Part shown: in pieces, positions 8,788 through 18,081 of the stretch
How positions within the stretch are numbered: the first letter of the stretch is position 1
Layout: the number at the start of each line of letters is the position of its first letter
Source of the DNA: Hyphomicrobiales bacterium
GTDB lineage: Bacteria; Pseudomonadota; Alphaproteobacteria; Rhizobiales; Rhizobiaceae
Direction: 5' to 3'
DNA: 64,000 nucleotides
Assembly (NCBI GenBank): GCA_900469475.1
Contig: UBXG01000009.1
Location: 124,001-188,000, forward strand
Notes under the pieces: model-generated
Databases searched by the model: none
What the model was told of the DNA's origin: nothing
Seen by the model: the letters and a program-made list of their open reading frames with translations, nothing else
Position numbers and translations under genes: made by a program

Positions 8788-10341
8788 TCAAAGCGAGGGC
8801 GACGGCATATGCTCTCCCGGCTGGCTGGACATGCCTCGCGAAATACCAAGCAAGCGCCATCGCGTTCCAAAGGAAACACCGACAAGCAGAAGACAGAAGC
8901 CGAGCGCGAGCGGTGAGAAAAATGCCTCTTCCTGCAATACCGCATTGGATGCAATCGTGATGATCGCGACGAAGGCAAAGAGGAAATCCGGCTCGCCGGT
9001 GGCGAGCAGCTGCCTGCGGGCCGACAGCGCCAATGCGGCAAGAAAGCCGAAGAAGACGAAACTGCCCATGCCCATCTGGTAGAGCATGACGCCAACAGCG
9101 CTTTCAACCGGGACGGAGGCGACGCCCTCATCCTGTGCCCGGTCCCAATCCAGATTGAGGCTCGTACTCGAAAGATTGCCGCCGATCCCCAGGCCCTGCC
9201 CGAACGGATTGTGCAGGAATTCGCGAACGCCTGCGATCAGGCCGAGAACATGGTAGTCGCCATGGGTGGCGCCGAAGAGGATGGCAGCGACCGTCCAGAC
9301 GACCGCAAGCGCGACGACGGCAAACAGCGTCAGTTCCGCGCGCGATGGGCGATAGATCAGCCGGGCGCCGATCGCAACAAGCAGCATGAATGTCGCGCCT
9401 TTGGAGCCGATGACAAGCAATAGCGGCAAGGCCGCAATCGGCAGCAGCCAGCGCCCCTTAAAGAGGAGCCAGGCAGACATGATGCTCAAGCCATAGGCAT
9501 AGCTGATCGGGTGAAAATTCGGGCCGCCATTGCGAAAGATCGGCGGAAACAGGTCGCTGAACAGCTTGATGTTGAAAAAGGTCGTCATCATCGTGTCTTC
9601 GATACCGCGAAGCACGAAACCGGTCTCCCTCAGCTTCTTTTCCCATACACCGGCCTCGATCTGAGCCTTCAGACCACGGTGAATATAGAGATCGCCATGA
9701 AACAGGCTCAGGAAATCCATCCGGAAAATCTGTTCCAGATAACCGTAGATGATGGCAACGGCGCAGAGCCAAAAGATGCCCTTGCGCAGATCAACGGGAT
9801 AGAGGCTGGCTGCGAGAATGGCGATGTGGAAACATGCAAGTGGGGTGATCGTATTGCGGAAATAGATGACGGCATCCTTCGGCCCGCCATGAACAGCGCC
9901 GAGCGCAAGATAAAAACTCACTATACCGCAGAGCACGAAGCTGAATGTCAGCCACGGCCGCAATTCGGTCAGAGCTCTCACCCGATACTGGAAAGAAGCC
10001 ATCACGAAGGCGCCGAATGCAGTCATGAGAATGACGAAATTGGCACCGCGCAGCGCATCGAACGTATTGTGATCGGGCACGAAAGGCGTGAACCAGGCGA
10101 CCACGAGATTTTGATAGAGAAAAGAGCAGGCAACGACGATCGGGATACAGCCGGGCTGAGCAATCGACAAAACCAGCGTCAACGCGAATGTCGCGGCAAC
10201 CCCGAACGGCGTCCAGACAGCGAAGGCAGAGACGGAAGCGACGACCGCGAGGATGGCGATGAAAAGATGGAAAAGGGCGTCCGAACGAAGTCCGCTCAGG
10301 CCTCCCGCCCCGAAGCCGGCGCGACCTCCGGTAATACTCAT
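8788..10341 (-). CDS. Wzy-like polysaccharide polymerase (O-antigen ligase/polymerase type)
   Basis: A 517-residue inner-membrane protein with about twelve hydrophobic helices and a large extracytoplasmic loop between roughly residues 205 and 270. This topology fits O-antigen polymerase/ligase (Wzy/WaaL) proteins that join repeat units in the periplasm. A late segment, HNPFGQGLGIGGN, resembles the NPxxGxG-type loop found in Wzy_C proteins. The ATG at 10341 has GGAG 7 bases upstream, better than the TTG at 10347. It is the last gene of the operon that starts with the Wzc-like gene at 13684. The polymer is unknown. Confidence 0.72.
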   Translation of the reverse strand: MSITGGRAGFGAGGLSGLRSDALFHLFIAILAVVASVSAFAVWTPFGVAATFALTLVLSIAQPGCIPIVVACSFLYQNLVVAWFTPFVPDHNTFDALRGANFVILMTAFGAFVMASFQYRVRALTELRPWLTFSFVLCGIVSFYLALGAVHGGPKDAVIYFRNTITPLACFHIAILAASLYPVDLRKGIFWLCAVAIIYGYLEQIFRMDFLSLFHGDLYIHRGLKAQIEAGVWEKKLRETGFVLRGIEDTMMTTFFNIKLFSDLFPPIFRNGGPNFHPISYAYGLSIMSAWLLFKGRWLLPIAALPLLLVIGSKGATFMLLVAIGARLIYRPSRAELTLFAVVALAVVWTVAAILFGATHGDYHVLGLIAGVREFLHNPFGQGLGIGGNLSSTSLNLDWDRAQDEGVASVPVESAVGVMLYQMGMGSFVFFGFLAALALSARRQLLATGEPDFLFAFVAIITIASNAVLQEEAFFSPLALGFCLLLVGVSFGTRWRLLGISRGMSSQPGEHMPSPSL

Positions 10342-10400
10342 CGCCAATCTCCATTTATCCGCATCAGTTGCCGTTCCACATGGCCATATTCCGCCGCCTT

Positions 10401-11534
10401 TCAGCCGCCGTTGCTGCTATCCAGAAGTGCCGCGATCATGGCATCATCGAAGCCCTCAATGCTGCCTCTGCTCCTGATGATGCCAAAACCTTGATCAAGC
10501 TCCCAATAGGCCCAACCGATCTTGTTGCTCTCGGCCGCCTGCCGCACGGCCCGAACCCAGAACCGACGGCTTTCGGCATCGACGCAGAAGTTGAGGACGC
10601 CAAATTCGTTCATCATGACAGGGCAGTCATATGTCTCGGACCAGCGCCTCAACTTCATAAATTCGGCGGCGATCGCAGCCTCCGTCCAGGGTGTCGCCAA
10701 TTGTTCCTCGATAAGGCTTGCCGCCTGCTCGTCTCCGGCCGCTCGCAGCTTTCCGATGCTCTGCTGTACCCGCGGCGTCTCGATGGTCGCGGGAAAGGGC
10801 AAATTCGAAATCCGCGCCAACGGCGACGCATCCCAGGTCTCGCATTGATGAGTGAAGGCCGTGGGGGAATAGAAATGAATGGCAGCAATCTGATTATCGT
10901 CGGCAAGGGGCGGCGTCTCGCCTATTTCCCAGATGCCCTGAGAGGGTGATGGCCCCCAGATCAGCGTATGGTTAGGACATTTCGATCGCACGACCTCGGC
11001 AAGCCGTTGCCTTAGTTGAAGCCACGCGTCATTTCGCAGAGGCGGCTCGTTCAACAATTCTGCATAGACCGTCTCATCCGAAAGGTTCGCAAGGACGCTG
11101 CCTAGCGCCATCCATGCCTCGGCCGCCCTTTGCGAACCGGCCTCGAAATCCTGACGGAGAGCCGTATGTAGACTTTCGGAAGGATGCATGTCGGCAAGGA
11201 CCGAGAAGCCCAGCCGATTGAGATCGGCCACGCCAGCCTCGATGCGACGGAGGGTGGTCGTATCACCTGCCGACAAGAGATCGCCATTGATCGGCAAACG
11301 GATCGTTTGAAAGCCCAATTGACGAAGCTTTTCGAGCACAGGCTCGCTTGGCGCCACGCCATCGCCGCGATCGAACCATCCCGGCAGATTGATGCCGCAT
11401 GAAGGCACGATGGGCTTGGCCGCCGCACGGGCCGCGCCGGCAGCCGGAAGAGCAGCCAGAATGGAGCCGCCTGCCAGCTTGAGAGCGCTTCGGCGTGATA
11501 GCAACGTCGATCGCAAGCTGCGCCCCACGGTCAC
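10401..11534 (-). CDS. Glycoside hydrolase family 5 glucanase with Tat signal
   Basis: A 377-residue secreted glycosidase. The N-terminus carries LSRRSALKLAGGS followed by an Ala-rich hydrophobic stretch and AxA cleavage sites, a twin-arginine signal. The (beta/alpha)8 domain shows GH5 features: the acid/base Glu163 in ELLNEPP and the nucleophile Glu310 in MMNEFGVLN. GH5 enzymes cut beta-1,4-glucans, mannans and related chains. Its GTG start overlaps the stop of the Wzc-like gene (GTGA), and the polymerase gene follows 59 bases later. It probably trims or releases the polymer made by this operon, as cellulose-locus glucanases do. Confidence 0.85.
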   Translation of the reverse strand: MTVGRSLRSTLLSRRSALKLAGGSILAALPAAGAARAAAKPIVPSCGINLPGWFDRGDGVAPSEPVLEKLRQLGFQTIRLPINGDLLSAGDTTTLRRIEAGVADLNRLGFSVLADMHPSESLHTALRQDFEAGSQRAAEAWMALGSVLANLSDETVYAELLNEPPLRNDAWLQLRQRLAEVVRSKCPNHTLIWGPSPSQGIWEIGETPPLADDNQIAAIHFYSPTAFTHQCETWDASPLARISNLPFPATIETPRVQQSIGKLRAAGDEQAASLIEEQLATPWTEAAIAAEFMKLRRWSETYDCPVMMNEFGVLNFCVDAESRRFWVRAVRQAAESNKIGWAYWELDQGFGIIRSRGSIEGFDDAMIAALLDSSNGG

Positions 11535-13684
11535 CCCCTCGCAGAGATTCGGCTGCCCTGCTCTCCGTCGTCAGCCGATCGGATCGCTCGCACCACCTCG
11601 CCACCTTGCGTCTCTGTCTGCTCCGGTGCAATTGTCAACGTGGCGCTGCGCCCGGTCTGATCGGCATCGAGGCGCTGACGAAGCAAGCTGGTGATTTCCC
11701 CCGCTTCCTCGGCCGGGCTGAGCGCAAAAAGCATGAGATCCGCTTCGGCAAAAAGCGCGGGATCCCAGCTGCCAACGATGGAAGGTCCCATCAGAAGCAC
11801 GAAATCGAAGGAGCCGGCAGTGGCCAAAATGTCGTCAAGGCCGAGACCTCCCGGTGGCTTCCCATTCTCGGCAACTGGCCTGTTGTATACGACCGTTCGC
11901 AGACCGCTCGCACCGCTCACGAAGACACCGTTGCCGTTACGCGCCGATGCTCCCGGACCCGGCTGATCGCCAAACTCGACCACAAGTACATTCTGTTCGG
12001 CCTGTTGCAGGCCAATGCCGACCATTGCCCCCGCCAGTCTCGCCGCAACCGGCGTATGAAGCGATGAGACCAGCAGCACGTAAGGCTTCGGATGCTCGGT
12101 CAGATGCAGAATGATGCGTCGCATGAGCTGCAACACATCCCGTGAAAAGGCTTCGTTTCCGGCCTGGAAAAAGCGTCTTCGCATCGCGCGGATGCTGAGA
12201 TAGGCGCCGGAGCCGGCAAGACCAGGCAGCCGATACTCTCCAAGATTGACCGGCTCCGGTTTTACGGTCTCCTTTACGGCATGCCGAGGAGGCTCGACGC
12301 CGAGGAGGCTGCCTCTTATGGGGCTCGTCGGATCTTGCTCCGGCTGATGTTTGGGGCCGCGCACCAGGGCAAGACCACAGCCGATAATAAGGCCAAGCGC
12401 TGCACTGACCGGCAAGAGCAGCAGCGGCTTGGGCCAGGTCGGCTGCACCGGCGGAGCGGCAGCGCTGATTACCCGCGCCTCCTGTAGCTGCAGGCCCTGC
12501 ATCTGCGATGTTTCCTCGGCGCGCTTCAGGAAATCGTCAAGCACCGTACGCGCCGCCTTCGTCTTCGCCTCCAGCTGCCGCAACTGCACCTGCGCGGCAT
12601 TTGAGCTTTCCAGCTTCTGGCGGAGATCATCGAGCTTTGCCTGAAGTGCTGTGACGTTTTGCGCGGCGAGATCGGACTTTGCCTTCAATTCCCGCGTGAT
12701 CCGCTGCGCCTCGATGGTCATGAGGCCCTGCATCCTGTCCAGTTCGGATCGCAGCCTCTTGATGATCGGATGGCGCGGCTGATACATGGCCTCGTAATTG
12801 GCGAGGTCGGCCGCCCGCTGATTGTAGTTTTCGCGGAGTTTGACCGTCGCCTCGGAAGACAGGATTTCCGAAAGCTTGGCAAGACCCGCCGGTGAGGTGC
12901 CTGCGGCAACGGCCTGGGCATATTTATCCTTGGCCTGGTCCGCCTCGCTTCGCGCGCTGATCAACTGATCCGTAAGCTTGTCGATCTGGGACTGCAGCGT
13001 GCCTCCGGCGGAAGCATCCAGAATCTGATGCGAGACCTTGAAATCTCCGACCTCCTGCTCGGCATCGCTGACGTTCTTCTGGAGATTGCCGATCCGGCTC
13101 GCAAGCAGGGAGTTTACGTCGCTGTTTGCAGTTTCTCGCTCCCCCGACAGACCGGCCCTGTAGCGATTGACAATCGCATTGGCGATCCGGGCCGCTTTGT
13201 CGGAATAGCGGGATGCGAAACTGACATCAATGACATAGGTAAGCCCGGCACGCTCCACGGTGACGGCACGCTGAAAGCTCCTGAAGATCGAATCCTTCGT
13301 GGGATGCGAAGCCAGACCGATACGCGACAGCAGACCGCCGCTTGCAAATTCGGGATCGTTTTCGATGTTTTCGCTCTCAAAGACCTTCATCAGCAGGTCG
13401 CGCGATTCAATCACGAATACCTGGCTCGCGATGGCCGCGCTGTCACTGCCGATGCCGGGCAGAACATTGTTGAGATTCGTCGCGCGCGGATCGCGTGGAT
13501 CGATCATGACGGAAGCTGTCGCGGTATAGCTCGGCTTTGCCACCACAAGGTAAGCCAGCGCCAGCAGGAGCACTGCCAAAGTGCTTGCCAGCACGGTCAG
13601 CCAGCGTTGCCACAGGATGGTCCACACGGCACCGACATCGAACAGCGGCGGAAGCGAGCGCTCGTCAATGTTAAACGGCTTCAT
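11531..13684 (-). CDS. Wzc/ExoP/GumC-like polysaccharide co-polymerase, degenerate kinase
   Basis: A 717-residue inner-membrane protein. A Wzz domain begins with a transmembrane helix at about 30-50 and continues with the YTATASVMIDPRD segment. A long coiled-coil periplasmic region spans about 190-400, and a second transmembrane helix is near 425-445. The cytoplasmic C-terminus has the place of a bacterial tyrosine kinase, but where the Walker A GK[ST] should be (about residues 535-550) it reads SSLHTPVAARL, and there is no C-terminal tyrosine cluster. It likely controls chain length and export without kinase activity. An AGAGGA site precedes the ATG. First gene of a three-gene operon. Confidence 0.85.
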   Translation of the reverse strand: MKPFNIDERSLPPLFDVGAVWTILWQRWLTVLASTLAVLLLALAYLVVAKPSYTATASVMIDPRDPRATNLNNVLPGIGSDSAAIASQVFVIESRDLLMKVFESENIENDPEFASGGLLSRIGLASHPTKDSIFRSFQRAVTVERAGLTYVIDVSFASRYSDKAARIANAIVNRYRAGLSGERETANSDVNSLLASRIGNLQKNVSDAEQEVGDFKVSHQILDASAGGTLQSQIDKLTDQLISARSEADQAKDKYAQAVAAGTSPAGLAKLSEILSSEATVKLRENYNQRAADLANYEAMYQPRHPIIKRLRSELDRMQGLMTIEAQRITRELKAKSDLAAQNVTALQAKLDDLRQKLESSNAAQVQLRQLEAKTKAARTVLDDFLKRAEETSQMQGLQLQEARVISAAAPPVQPTWPKPLLLLPVSAALGLIIGCGLALVRGPKHQPEQDPTSPIRGSLLGVEPPRHAVKETVKPEPVNLGEYRLPGLAGSGAYLSIRAMRRRFFQAGNEAFSRDVLQLMRRIILHLTEHPKPYVLLVSSLHTPVAARLAGAMVGIGLQQAEQNVLVVEFGDQPGPGASARNGNGVFVSGASGLRTVVYNRPVAENGKPPGGLGLDDILATAGSFDFVLLMGPSIVGSWDPALFAEADLMLFALSPAEEAGEITSLLRQRLDADQTGRSATLTIAPEQTETQGGEVVRAIRSADDGEQGSRISARG

Positions 13685-13727
13685 CCAGTTCCTCTCCGCG
13701 GGCCGCGGGTCTCCGGCTCATCACACA

Positions 13728-13752
13728 TCACTAAATTCAGTATTAGTGAATA
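13728..13752. promoter_or_regulatory. Inverted repeat in the divergent polysaccharide promoter region
   Basis: TCACTAA-N8-TTAGTGA is a perfect 7-base inverted repeat at 13728-13749. It overlaps TATTAGTGAATA at 13741-13752, the reverse complement of the 12-mer at 7702-7713. It sits between the divergent Wzc-like (minus) and Wzx (plus) genes, so one regulator could control both transcripts. Confidence 0.45.
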
Positions 13753-13885
13753 ATGTTAATCATCCGTTGAATTTACACCAGAGCGTGTGATCAACTTCAG
13801 ATATCGCAAGTAACCATGTTGCGACTTCGTTCTGGCGCAAGCATGAGTACTTACGATATTAGAGATACATTCTATTTCAGGTGCT

Positions 13886-15340
13886 ATGGGCCATTCGGTC
13901 GACAGCAATCAACACGGGAACAGGTCGTTGAGTGAGAAAGCTGGCAGCAGCGATACTTTATCGGCCGAAACGCCGCCGCCAGCGAGCAACCTGCGCTTGT
14001 CGATCGGCGCTCTAGCCAGGAGCGGCGCCGTTGCCGGTGTGATCAAGCTTGCCAGCGCCGGCCTCTCGTTCCTGATGTTCGTCGCCGTCGCCATGACGAC
14101 CGATGAGCGGCAGTTCGGCCTTTATAGCGCCGCTTATGCCGGAGCGAGCCTGGTCTCCTTCTTCGCCATAGTCGGCCAGCAAAGCGCCGTGCTCAGGTTC
14201 TGGCCGCAATATGCCGGCAACAACGACCTGAACTCCGCAAACGGCGTGATGGCCCGCTCCATCCTTGTCGCACTCATGGGGCTTGCAAGCTTCAGCCTGC
14301 TCATTCTCATCATCGGCTTCTTGCCATTCGCTGGCGCTCAGATGCCCGAATGGCTCCCGATCTGTGTGGCGACCATGGTGCTGGCTTTCGCGCTCGGCTG
14401 GTCGGAATTCGTCGCCTGTGCTCTTCGCGCCAAGAATGCGTTGATCTTCGCACTGCTGCCGCGCGATGTCATTTGGCGAGCAGTGGCAATCCCGGTTTTC
14501 GTGCTCGCACATTCCATGCAGCTGAAGATGAGCGCAGTTGCCGCGACCTATCTCACGGCCGGGTTGCTGCTCCTGATGATCGCACCACAGACATTTGTCC
14601 TCTTTCGCGATACGATCCGCGCCCAGCGGGGCCCGCTTACGGCAGAACAGAAGACCGAATTCAAGACGGTGACGCTCGGGCTATGGGGCGTTACCGCGCT
14701 ACCGCCGGCGCTTAGCCAGGCAAGCACCTTGCTGGTCGCGGCCATTCTCGGCCCCGAGGCCGCCGGCGCAATTTTCGTCGCGGATCGAACGATGCGGCTG
14801 GTCGTATTGGCACTCAACGGCATCAACCAGGCGCTTGCGCCGCAGATCTCGGCTGCCTTCTACACCGGGGACAAGGCACATGTGCAGCGTATCACCAGTC
14901 TTGCCGCTCTGGGCGGCTTCATCATCGCCTTGTGCGTGCTGGTATCGTTCCTGATCTTCGGCGACCTGATCCTGTCGATCTTCAATCATGCCTATGCCAC
15001 GCCGACGATGCAGGTAACGCTGATTATCTTCGGCATCGGCGCGACAATCGGCACCGCCTGCGGGCCGACCGAAATCCTGATGCAGCTGACGGGCCTTCAG
15101 CACGCGCTTTTCAAGCTGCTGGTTATCGTCAACACCTTCGGGCTCTGTGCGACAGCGGTGCTGACCTATTGGCTCGGCCCGATCGGTGCGGCGCTCGCCA
15201 TCGCCGGCACGATCATGGTTTGGTGCGTGACCGCCGTGTTCATCGCACGCCGCACCATCGGCATCAACCCGTCAATCTTCGGCTTCCTCGCCGGCGAAGA
15301 CGCACTTGCCGCCCGCTCTTTCCTGAAAGGCCGTTCATGA
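13886..15340 (+). CDS. Wzx-type polysaccharide flippase
   Basis: A 484-residue membrane protein of the MATE/oligosaccharyl-lipid flippase superfamily, which moves lipid-linked repeat units across the inner membrane. After a hydrophilic 45-residue leader there are about twelve to fourteen hydrophobic helices; SGAVAGVIKLASAGLSFLMF marks the first one, as in Wzx/RfbX. The next gene starts within its stop codon (ATGA). Divergent from the Wzc-like operon. Together with the Wzy-like and Wzc-like proteins this forms most of a Wzx/Wzy assembly set. Confidence 0.85.
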   Translation: MGHSVDSNQHGNRSLSEKAGSSDTLSAETPPPASNLRLSIGALARSGAVAGVIKLASAGLSFLMFVAVAMTTDERQFGLYSAAYAGASLVSFFAIVGQQSAVLRFWPQYAGNNDLNSANGVMARSILVALMGLASFSLLILIIGFLPFAGAQMPEWLPICVATMVLAFALGWSEFVACALRAKNALIFALLPRDVIWRAVAIPVFVLAHSMQLKMSAVAATYLTAGLLLLMIAPQTFVLFRDTIRAQRGPLTAEQKTEFKTVTLGLWGVTALPPALSQASTLLVAAILGPEAAGAIFVADRTMRLVVLALNGINQALAPQISAAFYTGDKAHVQRITSLAALGGFIIALCVLVSFLIFGDLILSIFNHAYATPTMQVTLIIFGIGATIGTACGPTEILMQLTGLQHALFKLLVIVNTFGLCATAVLTYWLGPIGAALAIAGTIMVWCVTAVFIARRTIGINPSIFGFLAGEDALAARSFLKGRS

Positions 15341-16479
15341 AAATCATTCAGGTCCAGACCCAGGCGGAAGCGGGCGGAGCACAGCGAATTTCGGATATGG
15401 TCGGTGAGGGATTGCGCGCGCGCGGCCATGAGGTTCGCACCGTCTTCATGTATCGGAAGACCGAGGTCTATGACCGCGATCCACACGCCGATTTCATCCT
15501 CACCAAGCCGCCGCGCAACTTGCCAGGCCAGATACGGGCTGCCATCGGACTTGCGGGTTACCTGCGCAACGCCCGACCGGATGCGGTCGTCACCTTCCAG
15601 CACTATGGCAATATTTTTGGCACCATCGGCGCGCGGCTCGCCAGCGTTGACTTGATCATCGCAAACCAGAGCGGTGCGCCGCAGACCAGAGGCGTCAGGG
15701 GGATTCTGACGCAGATAGACAAGCTGATGGGCACTTTCGGCGCCTATCACGCCAACGTCGTCAATTCGAGTTGGACGGAAGCGCAGTTCGACAGCTTTCC
15801 GCAAGCCTACCGGCGCCGGATGTCACGCATCGACCACGGCGTTCCTGCGCCCTCGGTCGCCGTCGACAAGGCAGCGGCGCGCGCGGCCTTCGGTCTTCCT
15901 CAAGAAGCCTGGCTCGCCGTCTCTTCGGGCCGCATGGCGCCATCGAAAAATCAGATCGCGCTCGTTGGCGCCCTAGTCCATCTGCCCGACATTCATATCG
16001 CCATCGCCGGCACCGGCCCCGAGCAGGATGCGATTGTCGCTTTTGCCGAAGCCAATGGCATCACCGACAGGCTGCATCTCGTTGGCGAAGTACCTCCCTC
16101 ACGCATTTTCGAGTTCCTCGCGGCGGGAGACGCCTATGCTTTTTCCTCGTTGACGGAAACCTTTGGTCTTGCCGCAGTCGAAGCGGCCATTTCCGGGCTG
16201 CCGGTGGTTGCAAGCAAGCTCGATGTCCTGCGGGAGGTCCTGACCATAGATGAGGGCGAAGCAGCCGCACTCTTCGTCGATGCCGATGCGAAGGGAATGG
16301 CCGAAGGACTTACCGAACTCATCGCCAGGCCCGAGCTAGCCGCCCGGCTGGCCGCCGCCGGACGGCAACTGAAGGAACAATATTCGCCAGCCCGCATGTG
16401 CGCCGGCTATGAGGCACTGCTTCTGTCGCGCTCACTTCCGCACGGCTGCAATCCCGTCGATCACCTCCAGTCGGCCTGA
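15337..16479 (+). CDS. Glycosyltransferase family 4 (GT-B fold)
   Basis: A 380-residue cytoplasmic or membrane-associated retaining glycosyltransferase. The N-terminus shows the GT4 acceptor loop (AEAGGAQRISDMVGEGLRARGHEV). The C-terminal nucleotide-sugar domain has VSSGRMAPSKNQ, the IAGTGPEQD strand, and the EX7E-type motif in TETFGLAAVEAAISGLPVVASK. The ATG overlaps the flippase stop (ATGA), so the two proteins are probably made in step. The 3' end overlaps the convergent GINT1_N-like gene by 48 bases. Donor sugar unknown. Confidence 0.88.
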   Translation: MKIIQVQTQAEAGGAQRISDMVGEGLRARGHEVRTVFMYRKTEVYDRDPHADFILTKPPRNLPGQIRAAIGLAGYLRNARPDAVVTFQHYGNIFGTIGARLASVDLIIANQSGAPQTRGVRGILTQIDKLMGTFGAYHANVVNSSWTEAQFDSFPQAYRRRMSRIDHGVPAPSVAVDKAAARAAFGLPQEAWLAVSSGRMAPSKNQIALVGALVHLPDIHIAIAGTGPEQDAIVAFAEANGITDRLHLVGEVPPSRIFEFLAAGDAYAFSSLTETFGLAAVEAAISGLPVVASKLDVLREVLTIDEGEAAALFVDADAKGMAEGLTELIARPELAARLAAAGRQLKEQYSPARMCAGYEALLLSRSLPHGCNPVDHLQSA

Positions 16480-17898
16480 GCGATTGAGCGTATGGATTTT
16501 CGGATAGGGCCAGTCGCCACGCGCCGCAATCGGTCGGGGCGGCGACAGGCGAACCGTCTTCTCATCCAGTTCCAGCAACTGCGAGATGCCGAGCCCGCCG
16601 CCATAGCCGAGCGTTCCGTCCTGGACCGGTAGATAGATACTACTCCCCTTGCGGACGAAGGCGCCTCCCGGGCGGGCCATGCGACGATCGATGAAAACCG
16701 GGTTCAACACATGAGGCGTCCAGGGGCCGGCAAGCCGTGGTGCGTGAAAGACTACGAGCGTATCGGACGTACTGCCGTGACCATCGCGATTGGTCGCAAA
16801 CAACCAGAGTTGCCCGCCATGTTCGAGCAGTGTCGCATCGGAAATCTCGCCTTCGATGAGCACGGCCTCGGGAGCCCAGCGATCCGGAAACTCTATCGAG
16901 CGATAGAGGATGAGTTTTCCGCCTGAACTTGCCTCAGGAAGCATCCAGATCGCGCCGCCGTGCTCGAAGACCTGCGGGTAAGACAGATGGTAAGGCTCTT
17001 CCAGCACGCATCGCGGCTCTCCAGGCTTCCCTGTGGCATCGAATGCCACGACCGAGATGACTGCCTTGCCGGTCGCATGCGGATAATCTTCCACGAACAG
17101 GAAGAAGCGATCCTGCCATTGAAACGGAAAGGGATCGGCATAGAAGCGATCTCCGGCATCCGGCAGCACGGACCAGCCATCGCCAAGCTCACACCTGCTC
17201 GCAACACCCGGCCCATCTATAAAGCGATAACCGACACGCCAATGCGCGTGGCGAAAGCGCGCGCGTCGCATCGCTTCTCGGCCCAGGCGTGGCAAGGCGC
17301 CGGTCAGACAAGCGGATGCAAAGCCCAGCGCTCCACTGACGAGATTCTCAGATACTGTGGACACCGGTTCGTTCATAACGAGCCGGTTTTCGGCAAAGGC
17401 ACGAACCGTGGAAACAGCAAGCGTGACGGCACGGGCGAGCACATCCTCCGCGCCAAGCGACACGGTTTCCCGCCGATCGATCATCGGCCAGGCTCGACCT
17501 ACCACCGTTTTTCCGTCCAGGACGGCATCGATAACAGGCAAAGCGCCAGCGGCGAGCGACCTCGCGACCGACAGGTCCGACCGCGCCCCGTCGAACCGCA
17601 ATGTGATGGTCGGAACGTCCGATGGCGCAGCGTGGCCGGTAAGATCCAGCCGAAGGACTGCAGACCTATCGCGACTGCGGGCGGGGATCTCCGACAGAGG
17701 AGCGGCAAGCGCCAGATCGCGCCGGCGGAAGATTTTTCGCTCGATAGCCAAGGCTGTATTTACAGCGGCCGGCCACGCATTCGACCCGGATTCATGTACG
17801 ACAGCGATATCGTGCCCCTCGGCCTGCAGACGCGCGACCACGATTTCCTGCCATCGGCGCGGCGCAGACTTCGGAACGATGATATCGATCGATGGCAT
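16432..17898 (-). CDS. GINT1 N-terminal-domain-like protein, polysaccharide associated
   Basis: A 488-residue protein. The C-terminal half (about 225-480) has repeated blade-like strands (FYADPFPFQWQDRFFLFVEDY, PQVFEHGGAIWMLPEAS, DATLLEHGGQLWLFATN), like the five-bladed propeller domain named after plant glucosamine inositolphosphorylceramide transferase 1. The N-terminal 200 residues recall a formyltransferase-like alpha/beta domain but lack a clear motif. In bacteria such proteins are usually encoded among polysaccharide genes; the exact reaction is not established. It is transcribed toward the GT4 gene and overlaps its end. Confidence 0.6.
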   Translation of the reverse strand: MPSIDIIVPKSAPRRWQEIVVARLQAEGHDIAVVHESGSNAWPAAVNTALAIERKIFRRRDLALAAPLSEIPARSRDRSAVLRLDLTGHAAPSDVPTITLRFDGARSDLSVARSLAAGALPVIDAVLDGKTVVGRAWPMIDRRETVSLGAEDVLARAVTLAVSTVRAFAENRLVMNEPVSTVSENLVSGALGFASACLTGALPRLGREAMRRARFRHAHWRVGYRFIDGPGVASRCELGDGWSVLPDAGDRFYADPFPFQWQDRFFLFVEDYPHATGKAVISVVAFDATGKPGEPRCVLEEPYHLSYPQVFEHGGAIWMLPEASSGGKLILYRSIEFPDRWAPEAVLIEGEISDATLLEHGGQLWLFATNRDGHGSTSDTLVVFHAPRLAGPWTPHVLNPVFIDRRMARPGGAFVRKGSSIYLPVQDGTLGYGGGLGISQLLELDEKTVRLSPPRPIAARGDWPYPKIHTLNRSGRLEVIDGIAAVRK

Positions 17899-18081
17899 GG
17901 CGTTTCCAATCCGCAGCAGCCTCGGCGGGCCTCGGAGACCTGGAAACTATATTTATTCGGGAAAGCTTACTTTCAGGTTATTCTGAAGTTGTATTGCAGA
18001 ACGGAGCTTTGCTGCTACCGTTCAACCGCCTTTTGATCAGCCGAGTTCTTCATTTGCAAACTGATCATTGCACAAAGGATC

